A DNA stretch of 64,000 nt, taken from assembly GCF_015477605.1 (NCBI RefSeq), contig NZ_JADLQX010000017.1, forward strand, positions 62,001-126,000. Direction: 5' to 3'. This stretch comes from Nocardia amamiensis (GTDB taxonomy: Bacteria; Actinomycetota; Actinomycetes; Mycobacteriales; Mycobacteriaceae). The notes under the pieces are model-generated. The model was given only the letters and a program-made list of their open reading frames with translations. It was not told where the DNA came from and did no database searches. The position numbers and the translations under genes are program-made. Every line of letters begins with the position of its first letter. Position 1 is the stretch's first letter. Shown piece by piece: positions 32,154-40,657 of the stretch.

Positions 32154-34097
32154 CTACAGCGAGACCGGGTACACCGGCTCCTGGATCTCCGGCTTGATCC
32201 GTTCTTCTACGAAGATGCCGTGCCACACCATGAACACCAGCAGGGTCCACAGCCTGCGGCTGTGATCGGCGTTGCCGGCGCGGTGGGCGACCAGCATCTC
32301 GCTGATCGCGGACTTGTTCAGCAGATGGTCGGTCTGCGACTCGGCGATCTGCTGCTGAGCCCAGTCGTAGAGTTCCGTGCCGCGCAGCCAGTGCCGCAGC
32401 GGAACCGGGAAGCCCAGCTTGGCGCGGTGCAGCACGTGCGGCGGGACGATGCCCTCCAGCGCCTGGCGCAGCGCGTACTTGGTGGTCTCCTTGGTGATCT
32501 TCTGGTCGAACGGCAGCCCCTCGGCCACCTTCAGCACCTCGGCGTCCAGGAACGGCACGCGCAGCTCCAGCGAGTTGGCCATGGTCATCTTGTCGGCCTT
32601 GACCAGGATGTCGCCGCGCAGCCAGGTGAACAGGTCCAGGTGCTGCATGCGGGCGACCGGGTCCCAGCCGCGCGACTGCGCGTACAGCGGCGCGGTGACG
32701 TCCTGGTGGGTCCATTCGGGCCGGAACTCGCGCAGCACGGCGCGCAGCTGGGCGTCGTTGAAGCTGCGGGCGTTGCCGTAGTAGCGCTCCTCCAGGGTAA
32801 GCGAGCCGCGGTGCAGTAGGCTCTTGCCCCTGGTGCCTTCCGGGATCCGTTCCGAGAGCTTGCCCGCCAGCCTGCGCAGCCCGCGGGGCAGTCTCTCGAA
32901 GGGCTTCAGCGACAATGGTTCCCGGTAGATGGTGTAGCCGCCGAACAGCTCGTCGGCGCCCTCGCCGGAGAGCACCACCTTGACGTGCTTGCGGGCCTCC
33001 TTGGCGACGAAGTACAGCGGGACCAGCGCCGGGTCGGCGACCGGGTCGTCCAGGTACCAGACGATCTCGGGAATCGCCTGGGCGAACTCGGCGGGGGAGA
33101 CCACCTTGACGACGTGCCGCGCGCCGATCGCCTCGGCGCTCTCGGCGGCCACGTCGACCTCGGAGTAGCCCTCGCGTTCGAACCCGGTGGTGAAGGTGAT
33201 CAGCTTCGGGTTGTGCCGCATGGCCAGCGCGGCCACCGCCGTGGAGTCGATGCCGCCGGACAGGAACGAGCCGACGGTCACATCGGCGCGCATGTGCTTG
33301 GCGACGGAGTCCTCCAGCGCCTCGGCGATCTCCCGGTAGCGCGCTGCGGCGGAACCGGGGGCGAACGGACGCACCGGGAACTTCGGCGTGAAGTACCGGG
33401 TGATCGCCGGCGCCGCGCCCGGCCGAACGGTGGCGTAGCTGCCCGATTCGAGCCTGCGCACGTCCTTGTGCAGCGTCTCCGGCTCCGGCACGTACTGCAG
33501 CACCGTGTAGTGCTCCAGCGCCCGCGGGTCCAGCGCGTCGCTCAGCTCCAGCGCGGGCAGCAGTTCCAGCAGGCTCTTCTTCTCGCTGCCGAACGCCGTT
33601 CCGCCCGGCCCGGTGGCCAGGAACAGCGGCTTGATGCCGAACGGGTCGCGGGCGAGGAACAGCTCCTCGGTCTCGGTGTCCCAGATCGCGAAGGCGAACA
33701 TGCCGCGCAGCCGCCGCACCGCCTCCGGTCCCCAGTAGTGGAAGGCCGCGACGATCGCCTCGCTGTCGCCCTCGGTCCGGAAGATCTTGCCGTCCGGGAA
33801 CTCGGCGGCGTGCGCCTCGGCGATCTCCGCCCGCAGCTCCAGGTAGTTGTAGATCTCGCCGTTGAAGGTGAGCGCGTAGCGCTCGGGCTGCTCGGGCGGG
33901 CCCCAGCGCAGCGGCTGATGGGAGTGCTCGATATCGATGATCGACAGGCGGTTGAAGCCGAAGATCAGGCGCTCGTCGTGCCAGGTGCCGCGCTCATCCG
34001 GGCCGCGGTGGCGCACGCAGTGCAAGGCTTCGTAGACCTGCTCCACCGTGCCAGGTGCTGCCTCGTCAGATGCCAGGAATCCGAGCAGTCCACACAC
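32154..34097 (-). CDS. asnB: Glutamine-dependent asparagine synthetase-type amidotransferase AsnB
   Basis: A 647-residue class II amidotransferase. Cys2 (MCGLLGFLAS) is the glutaminase nucleophile and VRHRGPDERGTWHD, FNGEIYNYLELRAE complete that domain. The synthetase domain has the pyrophosphate loop FLSGGIDSTAVAALAMRH, LSGEGADELFGGYTIY and KADKMTMANSLELRVPFLD. In mycobacteria and corynebacteria the orthologue at this locus (AsnB/LtsA) amidates meso-diaminopimelate in peptidoglycan rather than making free asparagine, so that role is likely here. It starts at a GTG, divergent from ctaC. Confidence 0.94.
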   Translation of the reverse strand: MCGLLGFLASDEAAPGTVEQVYEALHCVRHRGPDERGTWHDERLIFGFNRLSIIDIEHSHQPLRWGPPEQPERYALTFNGEIYNYLELRAEIAEAHAAEFPDGKIFRTEGDSEAIVAAFHYWGPEAVRRLRGMFAFAIWDTETEELFLARDPFGIKPLFLATGPGGTAFGSEKKSLLELLPALELSDALDPRALEHYTVLQYVPEPETLHKDVRRLESGSYATVRPGAAPAITRYFTPKFPVRPFAPGSAAARYREIAEALEDSVAKHMRADVTVGSFLSGGIDSTAVAALAMRHNPKLITFTTGFEREGYSEVDVAAESAEAIGARHVVKVVSPAEFAQAIPEIVWYLDDPVADPALVPLYFVAKEARKHVKVVLSGEGADELFGGYTIYREPLSLKPFERLPRGLRRLAGKLSERIPEGTRGKSLLHRGSLTLEERYYGNARSFNDAQLRAVLREFRPEWTHQDVTAPLYAQSRGWDPVARMQHLDLFTWLRGDILVKADKMTMANSLELRVPFLDAEVLKVAEGLPFDQKITKETTKYALRQALEGIVPPHVLHRAKLGFPVPLRHWLRGTELYDWAQQQIAESQTDHLLNKSAISEMLVAHRAGNADHSRRLWTLLVFMVWHGIFVEERIKPEIQEPVYPVSL

Positions 34098-34461
34098 GGC
34101 GTCGGCAACCTCGTTTCTCGCAGTCGGGATACGCGCTCACCGGACGGAGCGCAAGGGGACGAAATCCAGTGTCCGAGTATGCCCCAGATGGCGCCTTCGC
34201 GCGTCGTGCGCACCACGTCCCGGCCGGAAGCGCTGGTAAAGGTGATCCGGCCGTGGGCGGGGAGGTGTCGAAGCCGACCCGACGACAAACGGGGCGTCCG
34301 TTTGGTCTACGCTGCGTAGTACTCAGGTCTCTCTCAGGCGACCCGCGTGTGAACGCGCAGGCCCGGAGGGTGTCCTGAACGAGCTTAGGACGTATCGTCG
34401 GGGCCGATCGCAGCCCCGGCGATGCACTGTCGGAATGTGTGGCGACCAGGAAGGCGTGAGC

Positions 34462-35553
34462 GTGGCGCACAAGGCGAGCGAAGAGATCGGGGCACGACCC
34501 GTGAAGGGTCGGCAGGGCCGCATCCTTCGGCGGGCCGGGCTGGCGGTGTCCTTGGGGATCACCGCGCTGCTCGTCTCGGGCTGCTCGATCGACAATGTTT
34601 GGCTGCGGTTCGGCTGGCCCTCGGGTGTCACGCCGCAGGCCACCCGGATGCGGGAACTGTGGACCTGGTCGGTCATCGCCGCGCTGGCGATGGGTGTGCT
34701 GGTCTGGGGCCTGACCTTCTGGACCGTCGCCTTCCACCGCAAGAAGGCGGACTCGCCGGAGTTCCCGCGCCAGACCGGTTACAACGTGCCGCTGGAGCTG
34801 ACCTACACGGCGATCCCGTTCGTCATCATCGCCGTGCTGTTCTACTTCACCGTGGTCGTGCAGAACTACGTGCACGAGAAGGTGAGCAACCCCGACGTCA
34901 CGGTCGACGTGACCGCCTTCCAGTGGAACTGGAAGTTCGGCTACCGCAACGTCGACTTCAAGGACGGCTACAAGTACAACGGCATCGACACCACGCGTGA
35001 GGCGCTGAGCCAGGAGCAGCTCGAGGCGTACGAGGAGCGGACCGAGGGCGGTCACCCGCGGCCGGGCCCGGTGCACGGCAAGCCGGAGAACGACATCCTG
35101 TCCTACCTGCACTACGACAAGGTCGAGACGATCGGCTCCAGCAACGAGATCCCGGTCCTGGTGCTGCCCACCGGCAAGGTCATCGAGTTCCAGCTCGCCG
35201 CCGCGGACGTGATCCACGCCTTCTGGGTGCCGGAGTTCCTGTTCAAGCGCGACGTGATGCCGAACCCGAAGGAGAACAACTCCGACAACGTCTTCCAGAT
35301 CACCAAGATCGAGAAGGAAGGCGCGTTCGTCGGCCGCTGCGCCGAGATGTGCGGCACCTTCCACTCGATGATGAACTTCGAGGTCCGTGCGGTGTCGCCG
35401 GAGAAGTTCACCAAGTACCTGGACGCGCGCCAGGCGGGCAAGACGAATGCCGAGGCGCTCGAGTCCATCGGTGAGTCCCCCGTCGCCACCTCCACCGAGC
35501 CGTTCAACACCAAGCGTGACGTCAAGAGCGCGGCCCCGGCCGAGAGCAAGTGA
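34462..35553 (+). CDS. ctaC: Cytochrome c oxidase subunit II CtaC
   Basis: Electron-entry subunit of the aa3 oxidase in the bc1-aa3 supercomplex. The GTG at 34462 is preceded by AGGAAGG at 7 bases. A signal peptide with lipobox (ALLVSGCSID) precedes two transmembrane helices (about 55-80 and 100-125). Then come WNWKFGYRN and the CuA site AAADVIHAFWVPEFLFKRD with GRCAEMCGTFHSMMNFEV (two Cys, His, Met). A ~60-residue insertion (about 170-225) between strands is usual in actinobacteria. The 363-aa protein is followed 14 bases later by ctaF. Confidence 0.96.
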   Translation: MAHKASEEIGARPVKGRQGRILRRAGLAVSLGITALLVSGCSIDNVWLRFGWPSGVTPQATRMRELWTWSVIAALAMGVLVWGLTFWTVAFHRKKADSPEFPRQTGYNVPLELTYTAIPFVIIAVLFYFTVVVQNYVHEKVSNPDVTVDVTAFQWNWKFGYRNVDFKDGYKYNGIDTTREALSQEQLEAYEERTEGGHPRPGPVHGKPENDILSYLHYDKVETIGSSNEIPVLVLPTGKVIEFQLAAADVIHAFWVPEFLFKRDVMPNPKENNSDNVFQITKIEKEGAFVGRCAEMCGTFHSMMNFEVRAVSPEKFTKYLDARQAGKTNAEALESIGESPVATSTEPFNTKRDVKSAAPAESK

Positions 35554-35567
35554 GGAATTGATCTGAC

Positions 35568-35984
35568 ATGAAGATCGAAGCGCGGATTTTCGAACTGCTC
35601 ACGGTGTTCTTCATCATCGTGGCGGCGGTCTACGGCTTCTTCACCTCCCAGTCGCGCAGCGGCGTCGAGTGGGCGGGCACCACGGCCATGGTGCTGACCG
35701 CGGGCCTCTCACTGATCATCGGCACTTACTTCCGGTTCGTCGCCCGCCGCCTGGACCTGCGCCCGGAGGACTACGAGGACGCCGAGATCGTGGACGGCGC
35801 CGGCGACCTGGGCTTCTTCTCGCCCGGCAGCTTCTGGCCGATCACCCTGGCCGCCGCCGGTTCGGTGACCGCCATCGGCCTGGCGTTCTTCCAGTTCTGG
35901 CTGATCGGCATCGGCGTGGTCTGCGTCCTGGCCGCCGCCGCCGGGCTGGTGTTCGAGTACTACCTCGGGCCCGAGAAGCACTGA
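35568..35984 (+). CDS. ctaF: Cytochrome c oxidase subunit IV CtaF
   Basis: A 138-residue actinobacterial subunit IV with four transmembrane helices (starting MKIEARIFELLTVFFIIVAA) and the cytosolic loop RRLDLRPEDYEDAEIVDGAG characteristic of this subunit. It is translated from an ATG with GAGGAA upstream, in an operon with ctaC. It helps hold the aa3 oxidase together within the supercomplex. It is the last gene before the accessory region. Confidence 0.94.
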   Translation: MKIEARIFELLTVFFIIVAAVYGFFTSQSRSGVEWAGTTAMVLTAGLSLIIGTYFRFVARRLDLRPEDYEDAEIVDGAGDLGFFSPGSFWPITLAAAGSVTAIGLAFFQFWLIGIGVVCVLAAAAGLVFEYYLGPEKH

Positions 35985-36000
35985 TCCCGGTACCACTGGA

Positions 36001-36034
36001 ACGGCCCCACCAGAAATCTTGGTGGGGCCGTTTC
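36001..36034 (+). terminator. Terminator of the ctaC-ctaF operon
   Basis: Perfect 12-bp stem (ACGGCCCCACCA with its complement at 36020-36031), 7-base loop and TTT following, 17 bases after the ctaF stop. It may also serve the converging SDR gene ending at 36075. Confidence 0.85.
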
Positions 36035-36074
36035 GTGTGTGCGGGTGAACAGGCGGCTCAGTTGTCTACGGCCA

Positions 36075-36851
36075 TCACCACGGCACCGGACCCTCCTCGG
36101 CGAAGAGTCCGGCGGTCGGACCGTCCGGGCCGAGTGTGGCCAGGCGCACCAACACGGCGGCGCCTTGCGCGGGTGTGAGGAACCCGGTGTGGTTGTTGCT
36201 GTCGGTGTCGACGTAGCCGGGGCAGGCGGCGTTGACGAGGAATCCGTCCTTGCGCAGCTCGTTGGCGTACTGCACGGTCAGCGCTGTCAGCGCGGATTTG
36301 GACGGGCTGTACGCGGCCGACGGCAGGAGCGCGGCGAAGGGCCCGTCCGGGTCGCTGGCGAGGGTCAGCGACGTGGCGTGCGAGCTGACGTTGACGATGC
36401 GCGGCGCCAGCGACCGCCGCAGCAGCGGCAGCATGGCGTTGGTCACCGCGATCACCCCGAAAACGTTGGTCTCGAACACCGTGCGGACCATGGTCAGGTC
36501 GACGGTGCTGGGGACCTGATCGTAGGCCTCCCGCGGATCGACCTGCCCGGAGCCGGTGATACCGGCATTGTTGATCAGGATGTCGAGGTGGCCGAAGCGG
36601 TCCTCGATCTGCTCGGCGACGTGCTGGATGGTGGTCAGGTCGGTGACGTCCAGCGTGACCGCATGCGCGTCGCTGCCCGCACCGCGTAGCGCCGCAGCAA
36701 CCTCCTCGCCTCGCCGCGGGTCCCTGGCACCGATCAGGACAGTCATGCCCAGCGCGGCCAGTTGCTCGGCAGCCGCACGCCCTATGCCCTTGTTCGCCCC
36801 GGTCACCAGCGCGATCTTCCGGTCCGAGGTGTGCTGTTCGCCAGTTGTCAT
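36075..36851 (-). CDS. Classical short-chain dehydrogenase/reductase
   Basis: A 258-residue SDR: IALVTGANKGIGRAAAEQLA (TGxxxGIG), DILINNAGITG, IVNVSSHATSL (catalytic Ser), AAYSPSKSALTALTVQYANE (YxxxK in the form YSPSK) and NAACPGYVDTDSNNH. It resembles carbonyl reductase-like SDRs that take NADP(H); the substrate is unknown. The gene is divergent from an ECF41 sigma factor, and its upstream region carries a promoter-like pair (TGTCACG-N16-CATC on the minus strand, 36924 to 36898) matching that of the sigma gene. ECF41 genes are usually adjacent to the oxidoreductase-type gene they control. Confidence 0.92.
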   Translation of the reverse strand: MTTGEQHTSDRKIALVTGANKGIGRAAAEQLAALGMTVLIGARDPRRGEEVAAALRGAGSDAHAVTLDVTDLTTIQHVAEQIEDRFGHLDILINNAGITGSGQVDPREAYDQVPSTVDLTMVRTVFETNVFGVIAVTNAMLPLLRRSLAPRIVNVSSHATSLTLASDPDGPFAALLPSAAYSPSKSALTALTVQYANELRKDGFLVNAACPGYVDTDSNNHTGFLTPAQGAAVLVRLATLGPDGPTAGLFAEEGPVPW

Positions 36852-36897
36852 GGCTTCGTCCTCACTTGTGGGAGCTGTGTGTTTCGAACGAACACCA

Positions 36898-36924
36898 GAT
36901 GCCGATGACCGCGTTCGCGTGACA
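36898..36924 (-). promoter_or_regulatory. Probable ECF41-type promoter of the SDR gene
   Basis: On the minus strand TGTCACG (36924-36918) is followed after exactly 16 bases by CATC (36901-36898), about 47 bases before the SDR ATG. This resembles the TGTCACA-N16-CGTC motif known for ECF41 sigma factors. Confidence 0.6.
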
Positions 36925-36958
36925 GAGCGACGATGTGACGTACGCCATCGGCTGTGGC

Positions 36959-36985
36959 TGTCACAGAACGGGCCGAGCCGGCATC
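36959..36985 (+). promoter_or_regulatory. Probable ECF41-type autoregulated promoter of the sigma gene
   Basis: TGTCACA (36959-36965), 16 bases, then CATC (36982-36985), 42 bases before the sigma ATG. One mismatch to the recalled ECF41 motif TGTCACA-N16-CGTC, and the same spacing and -10 core as the divergent SDR promoter. Confidence 0.65.
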
Positions 36986-37027
36986 CAGTGCATGTGCCGA
37001 AGTGGAACGAACAGACAGGATCCGCTC

Positions 37028-37903
37028 ATGAGCAAGCCCATGGACCGCGCCACGCAGGCGTTCGTCGCCCACCGCAATCTGCTGTTCACCGTCGCCTACG
37101 AGTTGCTCGGCTCGGCCGCCGACGCCGAGGACGCCCTGCAGGAGACGTGGTTGTGCTGGGCCGACGTCGACCTCGACACCGTGCAGGACCAGCGCGCGTA
37201 CCTGGTCCGGATCGTCACCCGCCGAGCGCTGATGCAGCTGCGCACCCGCGGCCGCCGCAAGGAGTCCTACATCGGCCCCTGGCTGCCCGAACCCTTGCTC
37301 ACCGCGCCCGACGTCGCCGACGACGTCGAGCTCGCCGAGAGCGTGTCCATGGCGATGCTGCTCGTGCTGGAAACGCTCGCACCGACCGCGCGGGCAGTAT
37401 TCGTGCTCCGCGACGTCTTCGACCTGTCCTACGACGAGATCGCCCAAGCCGTCGACAAGAGCCCGGCCGCAGTCCGCCAGATCGCCCACCGGGCACGCGC
37501 GCACGTCGCCGCGCGCCGACCGCGCGCACTCGTCTCCCCCGCCGAGTCCCGAGACGTGCTCGCCGCGTTCCAACGAGCGATCGAAACCGGTGACCTGCAA
37601 GGACTACTCGACAGGCTCGCACCTGACGTCGTTCTCCTCACCGACGGTGGCGGGCTCGCGCAGGCCGCCTTGGCGCCGGTCGTGGGCGCCGACCGCGTGG
37701 TCGGCGTGCTGAGCAAGATCGCCGCAGCATCACTCGAGTCCGCGCACGTCAACGGCTACCCTGCGCTGATCGTCCGGTACAACGGGCAGATCGACACCGT
37801 CGTGGCGGTACGGGTCGACGCCGGCCTCATCACCGGGTTCTACGCCGTGCGCAACCCCGAGAAGCTGTCGTACATGCAGCGGGAGACTCCTGTGACCCGC
37901 TGA
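37028..37903 (+). CDS. ECF41-family RNA polymerase sigma factor (SigJ-like)
   Basis: A 291-residue sigma factor from an ATG with AGGA upstream. Regions sigma2 (FVAHRNLLFTVAYELLGSAA, DAEDALQETWLCWADVD) and sigma4 (VFVLRDVFDLSYDEIAQAVD, AAVRQIAHRARAHVAARR) are followed by a SnoaL-like C-terminal domain (about 185-285). The family hallmarks are visible: WLPEP in the linker, LLTDGGG at the start of the extension and NPEKL near the end. In ECF41 the fused C-terminal domain replaces an anti-sigma factor and modulates activity. Likely targets are itself and the divergent SDR. Confidence 0.93.
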   Translation: MSKPMDRATQAFVAHRNLLFTVAYELLGSAADAEDALQETWLCWADVDLDTVQDQRAYLVRIVTRRALMQLRTRGRRKESYIGPWLPEPLLTAPDVADDVELAESVSMAMLLVLETLAPTARAVFVLRDVFDLSYDEIAQAVDKSPAAVRQIAHRARAHVAARRPRALVSPAESRDVLAAFQRAIETGDLQGLLDRLAPDVVLLTDGGGLAQAALAPVVGADRVVGVLSKIAAASLESAHVNGYPALIVRYNGQIDTVVAVRVDAGLITGFYAVRNPEKLSYMQRETPVTR

Positions 37904-37972
37904 GCCCCCGAAAAGCCACCACCGACGGACAGGTGACGCTGGAGTGCCGAAGTCCCGATCGCTCTCGAGGCG

Positions 37973-38434
37973 TCATGCTCGGTTACCCGATTGCGGTACA
38001 ACGAGATTCGGTAGGCGGCGGGTGCCCGCGGTCAGTTCGAAGGACAGATCGCCGTAGCCGAGTGCGAGTTCGGCGAGTTGCTGCCATACGTAGTGGATTT
38101 GCGGCTGCTGTGGGTCGCGGTTCAACGCGGTGTGGGCAAGTACCGAGTACCTCGCGAGGCGGTCGACCACCGCGCCGACCGTCTCGGTGTGCATGTATGC
38201 CGCGCCCGATGCCTGCGGCAGCGCGGACGCGACCCAGCGGTCTATGGATCGAGTCAGCCTCGTGCGATGGAAGTCGATTTCCTGCCGTGCCGGATACGGG
38301 GTGTCCAAGCGTGCTTCGTGTAGCGCGGCCAGTTCATACGCCGTCTCGAGGACTGGATTGGGGTGCCGGATGTTGCCTGTGCACGCCTCGAGCACAAGGT
38401 TTTTCGAAGGCAGGAGTGGTTTGGTCTCCTTCAC
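37973..38434 (-). CDS. DUF4254 protein
   Basis: A 153-residue soluble helical protein from a GTG at 38434 with GGGAG upstream. LPSKNLVLEACTGN, HPNPVLETAYELAALHEARL, DTPYPARQEIDFHRTRLTRS and TETVGAVVDRLARYSVLAHT match the DUF4254 pattern, in which an N-terminal conserved helix is followed by an IDxxR-type motif; function unknown. Its start overlaps the stop of the upstream gene (GTGA), and it is the last of a three-gene operon read away from the Scr1-like XRE regulator. Confidence 0.75.
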   Translation of the reverse strand: MKETKPLLPSKNLVLEACTGNIRHPNPVLETAYELAALHEARLDTPYPARQEIDFHRTRLTRSIDRWVASALPQASGAAYMHTETVGAVVDRLARYSVLAHTALNRDPQQPQIHYVWQQLAELALGYGDLSFELTAGTRRLPNLVVPQSGNRA

Positions 38435-38775
38435 CGATCGCTCCCTTCGTCGGATGGGTGGCGCATGTCGCGTGCCAGGGCGCTGAGCCCGTCGAGGACC
38501 TGTTGAAACGTCCGGGCTTTCGGCATGCCGTCCGGACGTGGTCCGTGGTCGCCGTTGTCGGCGGGGAAAGCGATTCCGCGCAGGTATGCCCGTTCGCGTG
38601 GGCTCAATTCCGGTGGCTTGACGCGGCCGTAGTGGACGAGGGTGCAGTACGCGATCCACTTCCATGCGCAGCGATCAATCCGGCAAGTGCGATGCCGCTG
38701 CATTTGCCGGTGCGCCAACTCGATGTCGGCGAGGCCGCAGATGCTCGGCGGGGTGACGAGAGTGACTTCGTTCAT
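38431..38775 (-). CDS. Hypothetical protein, middle gene of three-gene operon
   Basis: A 114-residue frame from an ATG at 38775 with GGAG 7 bases upstream (MNEVTLVTPPSICGLADIEL). It has two cysteines in the first half besides C13 (HRTCRIDRCAWKWIAY), then ELSPRERAYLRGIAFPADNG and a helical C-terminus. No family is recognised. Both ends overlap neighbouring genes by four bases (ATGA and GTGA), so translation of the three genes is coupled. Confidence 0.65.
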   Translation of the reverse strand: MNEVTLVTPPSICGLADIELAHRQMQRHRTCRIDRCAWKWIAYCTLVHYGRVKPPELSPRERAYLRGIAFPADNGDHGPRPDGMPKARTFQQVLDGLSALARDMRHPSDEGSDR

Positions 38776-39161
38776 CACGCGGCTCCGACCTCGACATCGG
38801 AAGCCGATCGCGTCCAAGTGCTATGCGGGCAAATGGTTTCCAGGTCATAGCCTTCGTCGCAGATCAGCGCGGGCTGGTTGTTCACGTGCTCCAGGTCGAA
38901 CACGACGATGATCTCGACGCCGAGCCCAGCGGCCATGCCGAGCGCGTACCGGATCGGATCGCGCTCGTCGGCTGGTGGACGGACCGTGTACACGTACTGG
39001 TAGCCCAACGTGCGGGCGTGCCGCTGCACCTCGTTGGCATGGTGCGGGGCGTGCAACCCGGATACGTCGCCGCGCACGAACCCAATGGCTTTCGGTCGGT
39101 GGGTCGTTGAGGGCGCGATGCTGTCAGTGGGCGGTGGTTTGATGATGTGGGTGTAGGTCAT
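38775..39161 (-). CDS. Hypothetical protein with resolvase-like N-terminal pattern
   Basis: A 128-residue product from an ATG at 39161 preceded by GGGGGAA. The central part AIGFVRGDVSGLHAPHHANE, VQRHARTLGYQYVYTVRP and GMAAGLGVEIIVVFDLEHVN follows the strand-helix rhythm of serine resolvase N-terminal domains (G[YF]xRxxxS...H A..LGY), but the full catalytic set is not present. It is first in the operon with the DUF4254 gene, and divergent from the XRE regulator. It may be a non-catalytic derivative; this is weak. Confidence 0.6.
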   Translation of the reverse strand: MTYTHIIKPPPTDSIAPSTTHRPKAIGFVRGDVSGLHAPHHANEVQRHARTLGYQYVYTVRPPADERDPIRYALGMAAGLGVEIIVVFDLEHVNNQPALICDEGYDLETICPHSTWTRSASDVEVGAA

Positions 39162-39489
39162 GGTTCCCCCGGAACTCGGTCGGTGGGTTGATACTTGGGC
39201 GCCCGGGCAACCGGCATGAATTCGCTACATCCGCTGGTCTTGTTCCATGGGAGCCAACCTGGGGGATAGCTCCAGCTGTTGTGGCTCCCGCAAGCCTGGA
39301 GTTCGGCTACGAACTTGCGGTGTCACTCGAACGCCATGACCAAGCACACCACCAGTGACCGATCGGATTCAGGGAAATCGGATGTCCGACAGCAATTCAT
39401 CCGAAACTGCACGTAGCCATCCGACAGTGCAGTAGAACTGACCCGATTTCGTGTGTGATCCGATCCGATTCCGCGATGAAGGGGAGGCC
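39162..39489. promoter_or_regulatory. Divergent promoter region with repeated ATC(C/G)GA motifs
   Basis: A 328-base intergenic region. ATCGGAT or ATCCGA occurs at about 39362, 39377, 39399, 39419, 39458 and 39463. The copies at 39398 and 39418 sit in two near-identical units of period 20 (CATCCGA..CTGCA / CATCCGA..GTGCA). A hairpin (CCGCAA...TTGCGG, 39288-39320) lies further left. The repeats, within 130 bases of the XRE start, are candidate binding sites for that regulator. Confidence 0.45.
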
Positions 39490-40401
39490 ATGACCAGCGG
39501 TATTGACGATGACACCATCGACGCCGGACCAAGCTCGACATTGCCGAGGCGCCAACTCGGGCGTTTTCTGCGCGAGTCCCGCGAGGCAAGCGGGTTCACC
39601 CTCGCCGCTGCGGCGAAGCTGGTCGACCTATCCCCACCCGCCCTCCAGCGCATCGAGACCGGCCAAACTCAGAAGGTCCGCAAGCAAGACGTGCGCGCTC
39701 TGTGCGAGCTCTATGGCGTCAGTCCAGAAGACACTCAGCGCGCGATAGACCTCGCGGATCTCGCCAAGACACAGAGTTGGTATCACGCTTACGGGGGCCT
39801 GTTCTCCACCGCGTTCAACATGTATCTCGGATTGGAGCCGTCGGCGCGGCGATTGACGCAATATCACGAACAGGTTCCGGGTCTCCTTCAGACGCCCGAC
39901 TACGCGCGCGCGCTGATTTCGGCGTTCTATCGAGGTGTCGACCCGGAGGAGATCAACCGGCGCGTCGAATTGCGTATGAAAAGGCAAGCCATAATCACGC
40001 GCAATAGGAGCCCGCTGAGGTTGGAGCTGCTGCTGCACGAGTCCGCGCTGCGCCGAAACATAGGCGGCCCCAAGGTAATGTCCGCACAGCTCCGACACTT
40101 GGCCGAGGTCAGCAAGCTGCCCAACGTCACGGTGCGGATTCAGCCGTACGAAGCTGGAATGACCTGGGGCATCCTGCACGGCCCATTCAGCATCATGGAG
40201 TTCGACACGAACGCCAGAGGCAAGCCTGTCGAGCCCCCGATCGTTTATCTCGAAGGAGGTCCATCTGCCGATGTGTACCTTGAGAAGCCGGAGGAGGTCC
40301 AGCTCTACAGTGGGCTTGCCTCAGACATCCGCGGTACTTGCTTGGATGAAGTGAGAACCCGAGAACTGATACGTCGGGTGACGAAGGAGTATGAGCAGTG
40401 A
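39490..40401 (+). CDS. XRE regulator with DUF5753 (Scr1-type antitoxin-like)
   Basis: A 303-residue protein. HTH at about 20-80 (FLRESREASGFTLAAAAKLV, SPPALQRIETGQTQKVRKQD), then a DUF5753 domain (YHEQVPGLLQTPDYARALIS, RQAIITRNRSPLRLELLLHE, LRHLAEVSKLPNVTVRIQP, FSIMEFD). In actinomycetes these WhiJ/Scr1-like regulators are typically paired with a small DUF397 protein and are discussed as toxin-antitoxin-like. The ATG at 39490 follows AGGGGAGG. Its stop overlaps the DUF397 GTG start (GTGA). Confidence 0.93.
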   Translation: MTSGIDDDTIDAGPSSTLPRRQLGRFLRESREASGFTLAAAAKLVDLSPPALQRIETGQTQKVRKQDVRALCELYGVSPEDTQRAIDLADLAKTQSWYHAYGGLFSTAFNMYLGLEPSARRLTQYHEQVPGLLQTPDYARALISAFYRGVDPEEINRRVELRMKRQAIITRNRSPLRLELLLHESALRRNIGGPKVMSAQLRHLAEVSKLPNVTVRIQPYEAGMTWGILHGPFSIMEFDTNARGKPVEPPIVYLEGGPSADVYLEKPEEVQLYSGLASDIRGTCLDEVRTRELIRRVTKEYEQ

Positions 40402-40604
40402 GCGTTGTCCTATCCGGGGCAGAGTGGTTCAAGAGCAGCTACAGCGAGTCAGGAGGGCAGTGCGTAGAGGTTGCGTGGCTGCCAGGCGGCGGAGTCGGCA
40501 TTCGTGACTCGAAGAACCCGACCGGTCCCGCGCTGGTCTTCACCCCGGGGGAGTGGGACGCTTTCACCGCAGGCATGAACGACGGCGAGTTCAAGCGGCC
40601 CTGA
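40398..40604 (+). CDS. DUF397 protein, copy 1
   Basis: A 68-residue protein with the full DUF397 pattern: WFKSSYSESGGQCVEVAWLP, VGIRDSKNPTGPALVFTPGE, WDAFTAGMNDGEF. It is translationally coupled to the upstream DUF5753 regulator, its usual partner. Function is unknown; it is a candidate ligand or toxin partner of that regulator. Confidence 0.92.
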   Translation: MSVVLSGAEWFKSSYSESGGQCVEVAWLPGGGVGIRDSKNPTGPALVFTPGEWDAFTAGMNDGEFKRP

Positions 40605-40657
40605 CCCCGCGTGGGTTGACCGCGTAACTCGCTCCGATTGAAGGCCCAGGTGCGAGC

